A stretch of DNA of 64,000 bases, taken from assembly GCA_963082975.1 (NCBI GenBank), contig OY720347.1, positions 46,624,655 to 46,688,654 of the forward strand, given 5' to 3'. The DNA is from Labia minor (Eukaryota > Arthropoda > Insecta > Dermaptera > Spongiphoridae). Shown here one piece after another: positions 42,694 to 56,200 of this stretch (position 1 is its first letter; each line of letters begins with the position of its first letter). The notes under the pieces were generated by a model. That model saw only the letters and a program-made list of their open reading frames with translations. It was not told where the DNA came from and searched no databases. The translations under genes were made by a program, and so were the position numbers.

Positions 42694-44224
42694 TATCCCT
42701 ATAAATGCTGTAAATAAAATAATTTTGTAATATAAAACGATCTATTTATATCTAAGCTTAATACATAAAAATGTCACACATGCGCATAAGAACTTATTAT
42801 TAAAAAAATAATCAATGAAGTTTTGTTTTATTTTTATAATGAATCATAATATATTCATGTTTTGTAATCTAGAAAAAATTATTCATATTTCAAAATAATA
42901 ATCTAATTTTATTTTGAAAAATTTAAATAATATTTAATAATTTATTATATATATATAATGTATACGTTAAAACAATTAATTGATGTTAAAAAACTATATT
43001 ATTTATTCTATTTTTCAACAATTAATGTATTTTTCATTTACTTTAAATATTTATTATTTTTTGAGGTTAGGTTAAATTAATTAAAATAAATAATTTAATA
43101 ATATTTAATATTAAATTTATACTTATATTTTTATAATATATCTTAATAAACAAAAGATACTTTTATTACTTTTTTAATATAAGAATTAAGGTAGAGTGTT
43201 ATAGAAATGTATTTAAATTTTTATAATTAATATAATTTTTAATAATTTTAAGAGATCTTTCTTTTACCTTAATTTTATTCAATTTGAGCTATATCCTTTT
43301 ATTTATTGTGTTATCAAAATATCTACTATTAAATAATTTTTTCTTTTTTGTTAATTAAAGTAATTTTTTTACACACTACCATATGTGAAAAGTTCATTGA
43401 CCTTTTGAAATATATCTAGGTCAAGTTAATTGAACATTTGTTTCTAAAAGTAAAGAAAAGATATTTAAAATGAAATATTCAAAACTATCAACTATCCACT
43501 GTAGGTCCTTTACTTTATTAAAGAAATATGAATTATAATATAATATAATATTAAATCTATTTTTATTTGATTACTCTTTTAGCAGTTTAGCCCTTCTTAA
43601 AGAGAGGAATCCAAAAATATAAATTATCATAAAAAAATTGATGTGAAAATAAATAATAATATTTAAGCATCACAAAGTTATTTTTAGGTAAAATTTACTT
43701 CAAAATCATTTAAGGGTCGAATATATAGTATAGTATTTAAGTATATCACATAATTATTTTACTATTTACTATTAGTTTATTAGAATATAATTTGTGTATA
43801 TGTTTGATATGATTTACAAACTTAGTCTTTTAATATAATAGTACCGGGACCCCGAGCCTCGGCTCGGTAATTAAGTTAAAAAAAAAATTCATTATCATTG
43901 GGTTTGGCTGGTAATATTAATACTTGAGACACCGAGCTGATATACAATTCTTTAATTATTTATTACAATTATTAAATGTTGCATCATTGCATCAATCTGA
44001 TTAAAATGAATGGAACTTGGGGTCCTCAATAATACATAAATATATATTATTAGGTATGTTTCTAAGTGCATGAATATTTTTTTTTATTGGAAGAATGATA
44101 AATATATATCGTAATTTATAATTATAAAATATTATTAAAATATATGTTTTTAATTTTATTTCAATATTAAATAAAAATTTTTAAAATATTTTAAATACTA
44201 AAAAAATATTAATACAATATCCTT
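42694..44224. other. AT-rich DNA with no gene seen
   Basis: No conserved frame on either strand. A small palindromic GC block at 43850-43873 (CCGAGCCTCGGCTCGG) stands out, with GAACTTGGGGTCCTC at about 44010 as a possible partner; no transposon boundary could be proved. Confidence 0.5.
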
Positions 44225-44480
44225 TTAAAAAAGGCGGGAGTCAAATTTCAATATGGATGACATTGTGACGTCACATTTTTACATTTAAATTAAAAAAAAA
44301 AAAAAACTATTAAAGATGAATTTTTCCAGAGATGTGATCAATAAAACTTAATTTTTCTTTATAAATACTATCTCTAGTGTAAATTTCAAAAAAATCGTTA
44401 GAGCGGTTTTTGAGAACCCATGGCCAAACAAACAATTTTAGCTAGCATAAGAAGATAAGATAAGATAAGATTTAATAAGT
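44225..44480 (+). repeat. Interspersed repeat with a GATAA microsatellite tail
   Basis: Contains TGACGTCAC and AATTTCAAAAAAATCGTTAG like the R1 family, then ends in AAGATAAGATAAGATAAGAT. A 3' microsatellite tail suggests a LINE or SINE 3' end; no frame is left. Confidence 0.5.
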
Positions 44481-45126
44481 TGCAAAATATTTAAAAGAAA
44501 CAATATGCCAATTTCTTGTTAAAATCAATTAATTATGAAATTTTTATTTTTATTTTATTGGCCATTTGGATCTATATATAAACCTATTTTAACCAGTATT
44601 TTCATTAAAATTATTATTCCACGTTAAACAGATATACCAGATTGTTTCAATTAATAGCGATTGTTTTTACACATTTATTATTTAAACCTTTAGTTTTTAT
44701 TATATATTTAGCGTCGTTTAAACCATATTCATTTGAGTATTCTAGAAAACACTCATCTTTTCCTGAACAGTTTAGAACTTCTATGTATAATTATCAAGTT
44801 CTTTGAGATCAAGTTGTTTTTTCACCTGGCGATAAGGTCATGTTCTCTTCTCTTACCCTTCATAACACACTTAAGAATGTTGTCTTCAAACAATTTCTAT
44901 CGTCAATGAAAATTTGAAATTCAAAAACAAAGATGCAAATCTAAGTAATATAAAAACCACCACAAGTCCAAGGAGACAGGATGAAGGAGGTGTAAATGAT
45001 CAAAAAGATATTTTTAATTAAATAGGTATATTTTTATATTAAAAAGGAAATTGAGAAAATCCTAATCAATCTCAAAGTAGATCTGTGTTAAAATGAAGGT
45101 TTTTTCTTATTATTTTAAGTTTGATT

Positions 45127-45690
45127 TTTACCGACTGCATGCATGATTCGTGGAGATTTTTACATATCTCCACGAATCATGCATTTTCTTAACAGAAAAA
45201 AGTATTTTTAGCATGATGTCTGTCCGTCCGTCCGTATAGATGTGTACAGCCTGAACGGCTCAACGGATAATGATGAATTTTGGTATATTAACTTAATGCA
45301 TCATTAGGATGAATTGATCAACTTTTGGTGAAATCCGGAAACCGGAAGTGGTAGTATTAGCGATCGACAATATGAAGGGAAGGGTTATTTTCACACCAAA
45401 TTTCACATGAGGAGATTTTTTACATATCACCACGAATCATGCATTTTGTATTAGTTTTTTCTTAATATAAAATTATATGACGTCATCCAGCCATTCATGA
45501 CATCCAGCCTGGTCTTACTTATATATTATAAATAAAATAAAATTAATAATATTTATGCTATATCCATATCTGTTTTTTATTACATTAATAGATATATTAA
45601 AATTATTTGAAATTGTTTCTATAGCTGGAAATTAATTTACTTCAAACCGTCGGTCGGTTCGGACCTGGCCACAGGTCAACTTATTTCAAA
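45127..45690 (-). repeat. Interspersed repeat family R1, copy 3, internally deleted
   Basis: On the minus strand it starts GTTGACCTGTGGCCAGG (45690) and runs through the shared blocks, but its far end is shortened to GCAGTCGGTAAAAA. The missing end segment, CTTACTATCGTCGGTCGGT, appears separately on the plus strand at 45876-45903. Confidence 0.75.
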
Positions 45691-46112
45691 ATATTATTAA
45701 AAACTACTCATAACAGATTATACATTAATTATGCATTAATAATAATATAAAAGGATGTATCTAAACAAACTAATAATAGTGGATGGTAAGTTGAAATGAA
45801 TAATTTTGAAAATTAATTTGAACTGCAACATTTAACATCAATATTTATTAGCGAATTAGCAATTTTTATTTAAACAATACCTCCCTTACTATCGTCGGTC
45901 GGTAAAAAATACGAATATTATGTGAAAGGTATTATTATATCAGATTCAATCAGTACAATTGAAAATCTTGTTAACAATTTCTCAGATCACCCCATAAAAC
46001 AAAATAATCAATTAGCTTATCATAAATATGACCAATAAAACAAAATTATCAAATTCTTTGATTACCTAGTCACTTCAATATAATAGACAATGAAGACTTT
46101 TTGGAAAAAAAA

Positions 46113-46780
46113 TCTGAAGTGTCTCCACTCAACTATCTAGCAAATTTGAATTGGATTAATTAAAATATATTATATTTAAATTAAATTTAATTATTTATAT
46201 AAATTATAAATTAAAATTAACAAGTAATATTTATTAAATCAGCGCGTGTTTGGCTCTTTGTTGATGGCACCACGTCACGTGTTGGCGCGTGATTTGCAGT
46301 TGTATTAAAAAATTAATTCCAGTATTTTCAGCGATTCAATCAAGCTGAAATTTTATATATAGCAGTTTTACACAATTTGTAATCATATGAAGAACTATCA
46401 AACATATATCTTTATTTTTAAGGTCATTTTAGAGGAAAACAAATGAAAACGTGGTAGGTAATGATCCACTTCCGGATGAGCTACATTTCTCAAAAGTTGA
46501 TAGAAAACTACGAATTTTGAATAATGCCCGTGTACCAAATTTCATTATTCTAGCAGAAACCATTTTTACTTAATCTTATCTACATACACACATACACATA
46601 CACAACAGACTATTTTCTCAGCCTTAGTGAAAACGTGACAATTTCCGGACAGACAGATAGACATGAAAAATTATAAAGTCACTTTTGGATTCTAGAGATC
46701 ATGAAACGCGAAGATATGCAAAAAAATTTAAATTCTGAGCAATGTGCAGACAAAAACCTTTTTTTATATATATAGAAGAA
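46113..46780 (+). repeat. Interspersed repeat family R3, copy 1
   Basis: Starts CTGAAGTGTCTCCACTC and holds GTTTGGCTCTTTGTTGATGG, GGCGCGTGATTTGCAG and ACTTCCGGATGAGCTAC blocks. Related to 50726-51145 (same strand) and 51685-52403 (opposite). Its last 100 bases also match Helitron copy 2 at 28885-28975. Confidence 0.7.
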
Positions 46781-46799
46781 AAAGATCTATATATATATA

Positions 46800-47040
46800 T
46801 ATATATATAAATGAATGAATGGGTGAAAATTCCTATTTTATATATAGTTTTTTATATATGTTTATTTATGCACAAAAAATTAATTGACATAATTATTAAT
46901 TTAATAAAATAAAATTTAATTTAATAAAATTAATTAAATAAAATAAAATAATTTAATAAAATATTAAAATAATAAAAATTAATAAATTTATAATACTTAA
47001 AAAAAAAATGTGCCTCTGCGAGTTTCGAATTTAGTAATTT
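46800..47040 (-). mobile_element. Helitron interior remnant, reverse orientation
   Basis: Reverse complement matches 28500-28690 of Helitron copy 2, including the ATTTTATTAAATTATTTTAT filler and the B-box half of the tRNA-like segment (47008-47040). Neither terminus is present. Confidence 0.65.
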
Positions 47041-48814
47041 AATATGTATATATATAATGAAATTTTAATATAAAATATGCAAACTTAATGAAATTTTTAA
47101 TTGACACAATTAATTTAAATCAATTTTTTTATGTTTTATTAAAAATTATAGAATATATATATAATGTATATAAACACTAATAAATTAAATTTTGTAAATA
47201 AAAATACTGTGACTGTTCTAGTTTTTTTACTGGTCTTTGTCAACTTTATGGGATATACCTAATAAGTGAATTTTAATATGTAGTATATAATGATTTCAGA
47301 AATTAAAATCATTTCATTGAGTCAGATCAATATATGATAAGTCAGAAATTTATTAATACAATGCTGATTAAGGATTATATCAATATTACATACACATAAA
47401 GTATACAAGTGAGATGATATATGCACATAGAAAAACAAAGGCTTCCGTGGATTTTTTGCATTTGGGAAGTCTCGTTTGAGGCATAAACCATAGTTGCATG
47501 TTCACATCTCTTAAAATATATATATGAAAGCGTTCACCTTACTCTTCATTATAAACTCCTCAATTGTCAGAGAAATAATTTAAATTCGATCTGTGGTAAT
47601 TCATCTTAATTGACTTTGAAATTCTTCTGCAACATTTTCATTTACTGGAATTCTATAGTAAGAAATTCTATACAATTTCAAAATTGAAAAATATTTATTT
47701 TACAAAATTACTTTTCCTTTATCTTAATAGATCGATCTCAAAAATCACTACTCGATTTCAACTCAATAGTCTAAATAAATGGGTCGAAATAAAGCACGAT
47801 GTGCCATTTATGATTCCTCTTTTATTTTTCTATATAAACTTTCACTGCTCCACTTCATATTTTCCGAAATCGGAGCTACATTCAAAGCGCTAATATCCAT
47901 CAAATATAAAAATTTCAAATCTAATATCTTCTTCTACTCCAAAAGCGGTCTTCTATTTCTACAATTCCATTAAATGAAATAGAACATATCCAAACAAAAA
48001 TTCTCACTCTAATCAAAGATATCATGGACAGAGGAAATCATATTCAAGACAACTGAGTAAAAGGTTATGTTAATGGTCTGTCTTGAATTTCTAGCTAAAA
48101 AGAAGCATTTATAGAAGCAATTGTTTTTTGAGGGAAAACCCATCATGGACACCATATAAGGTAGTACCGGACTTCTGCCGGCTAAAATCCCTCCTTTTCC
48201 CTGATTCATCCCACCCTGGAACCGCTATCAACATTACTTCGTGTCTTGTTACAGACTCTCCTTGATGGTTAATATATTTAAAAAGAAGCTTTTATAGGAG
48301 CACCTTTTGATTTAGGATTTCATAAAAGTCCTAGCACAATTTAAAACAAAATTTAAAGAAGGATACACTCTTCATTGGCAATCAATACAATTTAATTCAC
48401 ACAGTTAGTATGGTTAAATGATATTCTTATTCGAACAAGAACATCATTATTATTGTTTACTAAAAACATCATCTAAAAAGATATATAATTAAAATTATCC
48501 TATTTATCAGATATAGGAGTAGTTTTTTCAATATAAATTTAAAAAAATATGATTTAATGAATATTATGTTTTTTTATCATCTCTTTTCATACCCCACCCT
48601 TAATAATAAAGATAAATGAGTGTACTTAAAAAATTATAGTATTAATAAATATTTATTGTTATAAATATTTGTTAAATGTTTTTTATTATATTATGAAAGT
48701 AATTGAATAAAAAAAATGTGGATTTTTCTAAAATAGATTCAAAACAGATGAAGCAATTAACGAAACAACAAACAGATAATTAAAGAGAAATCTTTGTCTT
48801 TTTTTCTAAACTGC
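47041..48814. other. AT-rich DNA with no gene seen
   Basis: Several open frames of 60-70 codons occur (47684-47973 plus, 48009-48209 minus) but they have no conserved motifs, no splice support and AT-biased low-complexity residues. I do not call them genes. Confidence 0.5.
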
Positions 48815-48985
48815 CCGGAAATAAACCCTCGCTGGTTTTCGGGAGTAGTCGGAATCGGCCGAAGGAATTGAGTGAAATGTTTGCCCAGGGCGAAGACGAT
48901 TTACCAGAGGGTCGCCGCCGCCGCCAGCCTAAACATCTATCATCAAAAACTCACATTTAAAGTCAGGCTAACAATTTATAAGTGT
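48815..48985 (+). promoter_or_regulatory. CpG-rich patch with a GTAAGT donor; possible promoter or 5' UTR exon
   Basis: A GC-rich island in very AT-rich DNA: GGTTTTCGGGAGTAGTCGG, then CGCCGCCGCCGCC, with a GTGTAAGTT donor-like site near 48983. It could be the first exon of the gene whose coding exons begin at 53269 on the same strand. A short frame, MFAQGEDDLPEGRRRRQPKH, is also open there. Unproven. Confidence 0.3.
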
Positions 48986-50725
48986 AAGTTCACAATGTAC
49001 AACTCAATTGAAATCAAGTTTCAATTAATAAATACCCTTTAATACAATTTTCCTATTAATAAACATAAAATTTATATAGATACATTTTAACATGTTTTTT
49101 TTTTATTAAAATACACTTAATTTTATTTATACATATTTTAATGTTCTTACTGTGTGACTTTATAATAAAATAATAAATTATTATCTACTTTTTAATGTTT
49201 AATTAATATTTATTATATAAGATATTTAATATATGATTTGTGAATTTGTTTATATACAAATTATTTAATCACTAGGTAATAATACATTATTCAAATTGAA
49301 AGGTATAATTATAATGTGTTTATTTAAAAATATTTATCTATATTCAGGAATATATTTTTGTAGGGAAAATAATAAAAATATTCATGCATTTAATTACAAT
49401 GATTAATTAGAATTTGTTCCTAGAAAGTCTTGAAATATATAAGTAAATAATTTTTTTCCATAAATATTAGATACAATATAAGATGCCTTATCAATTAATT
49501 TATTTTTTTCAACATAGCTTCTTATAGTAATTCATAAATGAAATTGATCTTATATCAGAAGAAAACAAAAATATTTGCATTTGAAAAATTTTATTCAATT
49601 CTAACTTCGTCTTCCTTGCCGAGATCTAAAATTGCACAGCCTGTTGGTGATAAATATACTCTTATTGGCCTTGCGCCAATGTGTCATTAAATTCGCTATA
49701 GAAAAATATATGTACTAAAAAAATGTGAACATATTGTATTATTAATATAAATAAATTTTATCAATTATAAATATTATTATAATTAACAATTTTTCTTATA
49801 AATTACTAAATATTATCAAATTTAAATCAACTTGATCATAAAATTAAACTATTTGAAATTTTGATGGGAAACAAAAACTTTAATTGAATTGGCGTATTGC
49901 CCAAAATATGCCATAATTAGCTAAAGTATATTTTCTTTAGTTCTTTTATTTGTTTATTGTATTATAGACAAACAAATTTGTGATTTAATTATTATTTTTA
50001 TAATAATAATATTTGTTGTAAATTTTGTGCTTATTATTTATAATTTCAATTATATTCGAAACTTCTGCCAAAAAAGAAAAATTAAATTTCGGATGTTAAG
50101 ATTATTTAAAATATTTTTTAAGAATTAAGAAATTATAAACTTAACATCATTACTAATTCATAAGAATAAATTTATTGTAACAATTTCGTTTATAATTATT
50201 AACAAATTATAGTTTGTTTGTTTTTTTTAAATTAATAATTTCTCCTTTTCTTGTAATTGCTTATTGATTAATAACAATTTTATTTATTCACATTTTTTAT
50301 TGATTTTAGATTTTTATTTACAAAGTGTAATATTATTGTACAGATAATGAATCAATGATTTCGTTTTTAATAATAATATCATAAAAATATAAATAAATAG
50401 GTAAAACAGATTCCCAGAAATTCTTATATAAAGTAAATATTTGATATTAAAATATTATTAAAACACATCGAATTGTGTAAATACAATATTTTAATAATAA
50501 TTGAGTTTATTTAATCACAAATCTAAGTTCAATCATCTAGGTGTATTTAACAATTTGATAATGGTGATTAATTCATCTAATTATAAATATTTAATATATA
50601 AGTATATAGTATAATATATCAAGTGAGATTTATATAATAGTATAATGAAACTAAAATTTTTTTAAAATGAATCACGTTGATAATTTATTAAAAAAAACGA
50701 AAATGACAAGATAACAACAAATTAG
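48986..50725. other. AT-rich DNA with no gene seen
   Basis: No coding signal on either strand and no repeat boundary recognised. Confidence 0.5.
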
Positions 50726-51145
50726 CTGGAGTGTCTCCACTCGACTATCTCGCAATTTGAATTGGATTAAATAACATAATATATTATATTTAAATTAAAT
50801 TTAATAAATTATAAATTATAAATTAAAATTATTAAATGATATTTATTAAACCAGTGCGTGTTTGGCAAATGGAAACGTGGTAGGTAATGACCCATTTTCG
50901 GATGAGCTACATTCTCAAAAGTTGATAGAAAACTACAAATTTTGAATAATGCCCGTATACCAAATTTCATCATTCTAGCTCAAACAGTTTTTGTTTAATC
51001 TTGTCTACATACACCCATATATACACACACAGACATTTTTCTCAACCTTAGTGAAAATGATTCAGGAACCTTCAAAAGTATAAAAACATCAAAATCTCAA
51101 CATCGAAAATTTTCGAGATCGCAATACTATCTCTGGCGAGATAGT
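50726..51145 (+). repeat. Interspersed repeat family R3, copy 2, truncated
   Basis: CTGGAGTGTCTCCACTCGAC start, then GGTAGGTAATGACCCA and the CTACATACACCCAT run; the GTTGATGG and ACACGTG middle seen in the other copies is deleted. Confidence 0.7.
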
Positions 51146-51368
51146 AAAAATAAACATGAATTAATAAACAAATGCATAAAAGTAAATGGGAACAAAACTA
51201 TAATAGTTATTAAACCGTGGAGCATAAGTTATTTCAATATCCTTGATTATTTTAATTCTTCTAAATATATATAAGACAACATGTTCAGTTGAAAAAGATT
51301 TATTGAAATCTTTGTCGATGGATCCATTTGACAAAAAAAGATCAATCAGCGGTCTTTTTGGCATGTGA

Positions 51369-51668
51369 ATGCGCGTGTGTGTACGAGCAAGCTGGTCGCT
51401 AAATCGGTCGTTGTTAACTGGGTCCGATGCTCATGGTCTGTCTATCAGTCATCCGCAAATAGCCGGGGCCCCGGGGCCGGCCGGGTGCCATGCTCCCTCA
51501 ACTCGTGCGAACCTGGATCTTAGCGCTGCTTCACTGGCTGGCTTCAACCCTTGGGGTGCGTTACTTGCACCTAGAATGGATTTTAACATTCATTTACCTT
51601 TTAACTTACCTGAAACTGCATGTCGACTAAAACCTTCAAATAAAAAAAAAAAGAAAAAAAAACAATAA
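51369..51668 (+). other. GC-rich open frame of 99 codons with an A-rich tail, unidentified
   Basis: Strongly GC-rich at 51380-51570 (GGGGCCCCGGGGCCGGCCGG) and open throughout, ending in a lysine run coded by a near-pure A tract with an AATAAA inside (51641-51656). I do not recognise the product (LDLSAASLAGFNPWGALLAP, then MDFNIHLPFNLPETA). The A tail and isolation between two R3 copies suggest a retroposed fragment of a GC-rich transcript rather than a gene with its own promoter. Confidence 0.3.
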
Positions 51669-51684
51669 TAAAATTAAAAAAAAT

Positions 51685-52403
51685 CTGGAGTGTCTCCACT
51701 CGACTATCTTGCAAATTTGAATTGGATTAATTAACATATATTAAAATAATATAAAATAACAGTTTAATGTTTAGGTTTAAATTCTTGTGGAATTCCATTT
51801 TTACTATATCGCCAAAATTTTTACTATCACGAAAATTTTCGATGTCGAGATTTTGATGTTTTTATACATTTGAAGGTTCCTGAGTCATTTTCACGAAGGT
51901 TGAGAAAAATGTCTCTCGGTGTGTGTGTTTGTATGTATGTAGACAAGATTACTTAAAAACGGTTTGTGCTAGAATCATGAAATTTGGTATACGGGCATTA
52001 TTCAAAATTCGTAGTTTTCTATCAACTTTTGAGAATGTAGCTCATCCGGAAGTGGGACATTACCTACCACGTTTTCATTTGTTTTCCTCTAAACTGACCG
52101 TAAAAATAAAGATATATGTTTGATAGTTTTTCATATGATTACAAATTGTATAAAACTGCTATATATAAAATTTCAGCTTGATTGAATCGCTGAAAATACT
52201 GGAATTAATTTTTTAACACGACTGCAAATCACGCGCCAACACGTGTCATGGAGCCATCAACAAAGAGCCAAACACGCGCTGGTTTAATAAATATCATTTA
52301 ATAATTTTAATTTATAATTTAATTAATTAAATTTAATTTAAATATAATATATGTTATTTAATCCAATTCAAATTTGTGAGATAGTCGAGTGAAGACACTC
52401 CAG
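51685..52403 (-). repeat. Interspersed repeat family R3, copy 3, with long inverted ends
   Basis: Left CTGGAGTGTCTCCACTCGAC and right GACACTCCAG are inverted copies over about 55-60 bp (through AAATTTGAATTGGATTAA). The body is the reverse complement of copies 1 and 2. The other copies do not show the second arm, so this copy either is the complete element or gained an inverted end by rearrangement. Flanks share only AT. Confidence 0.75.
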
Positions 52404-52454
52404 ATTTTTAAATTAAGAATAAGATTGTGGAAGGAGAAGTAGTTTGATGTAGGG

Positions 52455-52811
52455 CAGGTTCGCCCAAGAGGTCTATGTAGGCCCCCAGTGGTCTTTTTAA
52501 CAACAGTAGGGGTTTAATAGGGGTCGATTGCGACTCGAAGGAAAAACACTTCTTAATACGCAAATCACACATACCTAACTGCGTATGTGAAATTTTAAAT
52601 TTTTTTATAATTGACTTAATATCATTTTCTTTATAGAAAATAAAATAATATACGTATATATATTCGTTAAAAGAAGTAAAAAATCTTATTGATTCTGATT
52701 TATTAAATATTAAGGCTATTAGGCTATTTATTTTAATTACCTGAAAATTAACTTTATGGGTGTCTAAAAATTATATAGGTGTCGATGATCAAAAAAGTTT
52801 GACGACCCCTG
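52455..52811. mobile_element. Non-autonomous hAT-type element, 357 bp, 8-bp target duplication
   Basis: Left end CAGGTTCGCCCAAGAGGTC, right end inverted CAGGGGTCGTCAAACTTTTT. The perfect 8-bp duplication ATGTAGGG lies at 52447-52454 and 52812-52819. Non-coding inside. Confidence 0.85.
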
Positions 52812-52947
52812 ATGTAGGGCTTTAATCTATTAAAGATAAACAGAACAAGGAAAAGATTATCATTGATACTTCTTGAATAAGAAACCTGAATGGTATCTGT
52901 TAAAGTTTTATTACATTTTAATATAAAAATTCCCAACTATACTATAC

Positions 52948-53160
52948 CAGTTGTTCCCAAACTTATTACGCGAACTCCTTTTGAGAAAAATATTACTCAG
53001 TGCCCCCTACAAATTAATTTTTTTTATAAATTTTAATAGGAATTAAACAGAAAGATTTAATTCTTCCTTTTTATAAAATTTAGTAAAGAAAGGTGTAAAT
53101 CAGCACTAGGACCATTGCAGTACTCGCGTGGGGGCGGTAGCGAACACTTTAAGAATATAT
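52948..53160. mobile_element. Probable truncated hAT-type element end
   Basis: CAGTTGTTCCCAAACTTATT is a typical hAT terminus like that at 20603, followed by GAACTCC and CAGTGCCCCCT motifs. The partner end and target duplication were not found. Confidence 0.4.
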
Positions 53161-53268
53161 TGTCTTTAATTAAATTCTTATCAATATATGATTTTCTATA
53201 ACAAAATCTACAATAAACATGACACTAATTAAATAATTCTTTGATTAATTCTTTTAATTTATTCATAG

Positions 53269-56200
53269 ATTGAGGAGCGACTGTCCGGGATGGAGGTGAC
53301 ACCGGCGGTCCAGCGAGAAAGTTCTCGCTCTCAAGAATCCAGCTCAAGTGTAGTTAATAAACAGGTTGATGGCGCCCTCATCCAAGAAGAGAAATCAAAT
53401 TTCTCTTCGGAAGAAAGGGTATCATCACGAGCTGTAACATCTTCAAGTTCTGTAATTCAAGAGAGCTCAATGATTTCCAGTTCTTCAACTGTTGTTCAAC
53501 AATCATCCAAGGTCATTTCCTCAAGCAGCTCCTTACAAATTGAAGCGACATCTGAAGAGGTAAATTACAATCAAAAAATTAAAAGCGCAGTTTAATCTAT
53601 AAATTTTAAAAATATTCATAAATTAAAAATACAAATTGATTGATTGTTGATTATGATTATGATTATGTTGAAATTATCATTATATAATAGAATTATATAT
53701 CATTTGAAAGTTTTTTTTGGTTCAATTCTTAATCCTTTCAAATTAATTTGTAAAAAAAAAAAAATAAAATCAATCTATCAAAGTCTGATCTATTTAAACT
53801 TAACATATCTAAGCAATTTAAAATTGACATATCTAATTTCTAAATTCTTTAAAACCGCTCATCAGAATTAATAAAAATTATTTTTTGGTATTTCATAAGA
53901 TATCTCAATTATATTTCTTTCTTTATTAATTCAATAAAGTTAGAATAATAATCTTTTTAATGAAGTAATATAATATAATTCAAATTTTTCAATTGTTTGT
54001 TTAATTTTAAGAATTAATAAATTAAATATATTATATTATATATATATAAATAACTTATACACATTCCAACCAATTTTGTGATAAAATAACTTACAAATTA
54101 AGTATTTTCCCTTATCCTAGGAAATACAAATAATACACTAATTACAAATAAATCAATTATTTTTCTTTACCAAAATTTGATGTTTTTTGTTTTAATTATT
54201 TTTTAATTAAAATTAGGTTCTATTACAACGAGAGTTATTACGACGTGATTTAATATTATATTACAATTTGAGGTCTTCCAAAAAATAATGTTAATTGAAT
54301 TTCATTAAGTTTTTTATTTTTAATTTAATTGCTACATTCTGACTCATCCCAAATTGGTTGATGATTTGCATCAGATATAATAGCTCTATGTGCTTTAAGT
54401 CTTTTATGTATTAAAGGATATTGCCTTCAAATATAATCTCAATATTTTATCATTCCAAATGGTATGGTTTGTAATTCGATAGCTAATTGAGTCTTTATAT
54501 TATGATGACATTTGATTTTAGATAAAATCTTATAGCTGAATGTGATATTCAGCAAATTTGAAAGATTATATAGTCTAATAATGAATAAAAACAAAATATA
54601 TTATATTTTCAAGATTCAAAGCCGAAAGTATTACTCTTATATATTTTAATTTTATATTAAAATAGATATGATGATTTATTTTATAATTGTTATATTTCTA
54701 TATATATAGATTTATAATAAATCAAGAATATTTAATTTTGATTCATGTAAAAATTTCTGAAAAAAGTTTATTTTGCAAAATTTTTATATTCCTTTTAAAA
54801 CCTAAATTTGTAGATCTCAAATTGTAATATGCAATTGTGATTAGGTCTTAAAATCTCACGTTGAAATAGTACCGGAAACAAAATAAAGTTTATTCGTTAA
54901 AAAATTGATTTTGAGCGCGCTCTTTCTCTCTCTTTGCTTGACATGACTAGGTGAAGCAGCTGCTCGAATTTTGAGTTCGACAAGGAGGGCACATCGCACC
55001 CGCCCGCCCGGGGCTCCGACACAAGAAAGACTTTTCAGAAAAGACATCTAGACAAGATTTTTTCAATAATTTTTATTTATTTTTTTTTGGAATATTTTTG
55101 AATTTTTTGGGATTTTTTTTTATAATACAATGAAGGGGGATTTTTTTAGAGCGAGAGCTGAAGTTGCCAAAGCGCCACGATCTCTGCTACATTTCTTTTG
55201 TTACTTTCTCTCTCTCTCTCTCTCTCTCTCTCTATTTCGTAATGTTTTAAATGATCTTTATCATCCTATATAACAATTTTCATTGACATATCTATTTTGT
55301 GATCAATAAAGCCTTCAATGTACTGTTGGAAATTATTTTGTTTTAATTGCATTGGTGGAGTCCTAGCGGTTTGGCTCTAAACTCAACGCTCGTTCTAAAA
55401 TTTTTTACATATTCTAGAGGAAAGGAGAGAACGAGCGCTAAGTTGCCTGCTTCAAACTGCCAGAACTTCCGCACACCTTCCCCAAAACTAACCCTTTTCC
55501 TATTCATTACAATTAATGACAAGATTGATTTATTCATTGTTCTATAAATAGTTTTTAGAATATCATTAATTAATTACTAAAAATGACATAATAATATATC
55601 AATTAGGAAAACTATAATATAATATAATAATCATAATTAAAAATAAAAAGGCATTTTATATTTATTTTTATTTAGATTAGAAAAATTTAAAGCTTACAAG
55701 AAAATGTTATGTGTGCAGTGAGGATGAGGAAAATTTAAAATCTATCCTTCACAAATGAATTAAACTAGAATTACACAAATCATTATCTGAATTCATTAAT
55801 ATGAATACACAAAGAAAATTATATAAAAGATAATTAGAACATTATTTTTAATATTGTTTAAAAAAAATTATTAAAATATACTAAATAAATTTAGGTATAT
55901 ATAATACATATATATATACGTATGTTCTATGTAATACATGAACTTGAGATTATATAAATTAAATTCATTTTAATAACTTTTGAGTCAAATTATAATAGAT
56001 AAATTTGATAATGCCCGCTTTTCATAATTTTTGTACTTGAAATGATTGTTAATTTTTATATTTTAAAATTTTAAAAATGGAAAAAATGTGTTTCTACAAT
56101 TTCTTTGAAAGAACTCTTAGAGGCCATATGAGAATTAAGCCAACTGTCCCATGTATCATATAAATATATATTATGTTATAAATAATAAATTATAAGTATT

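Noticed and set aside
47684..48209. Open frames of 64-69 codons on both strands
   Set aside because: Low-complexity AT-driven translations with no splice or motif support.
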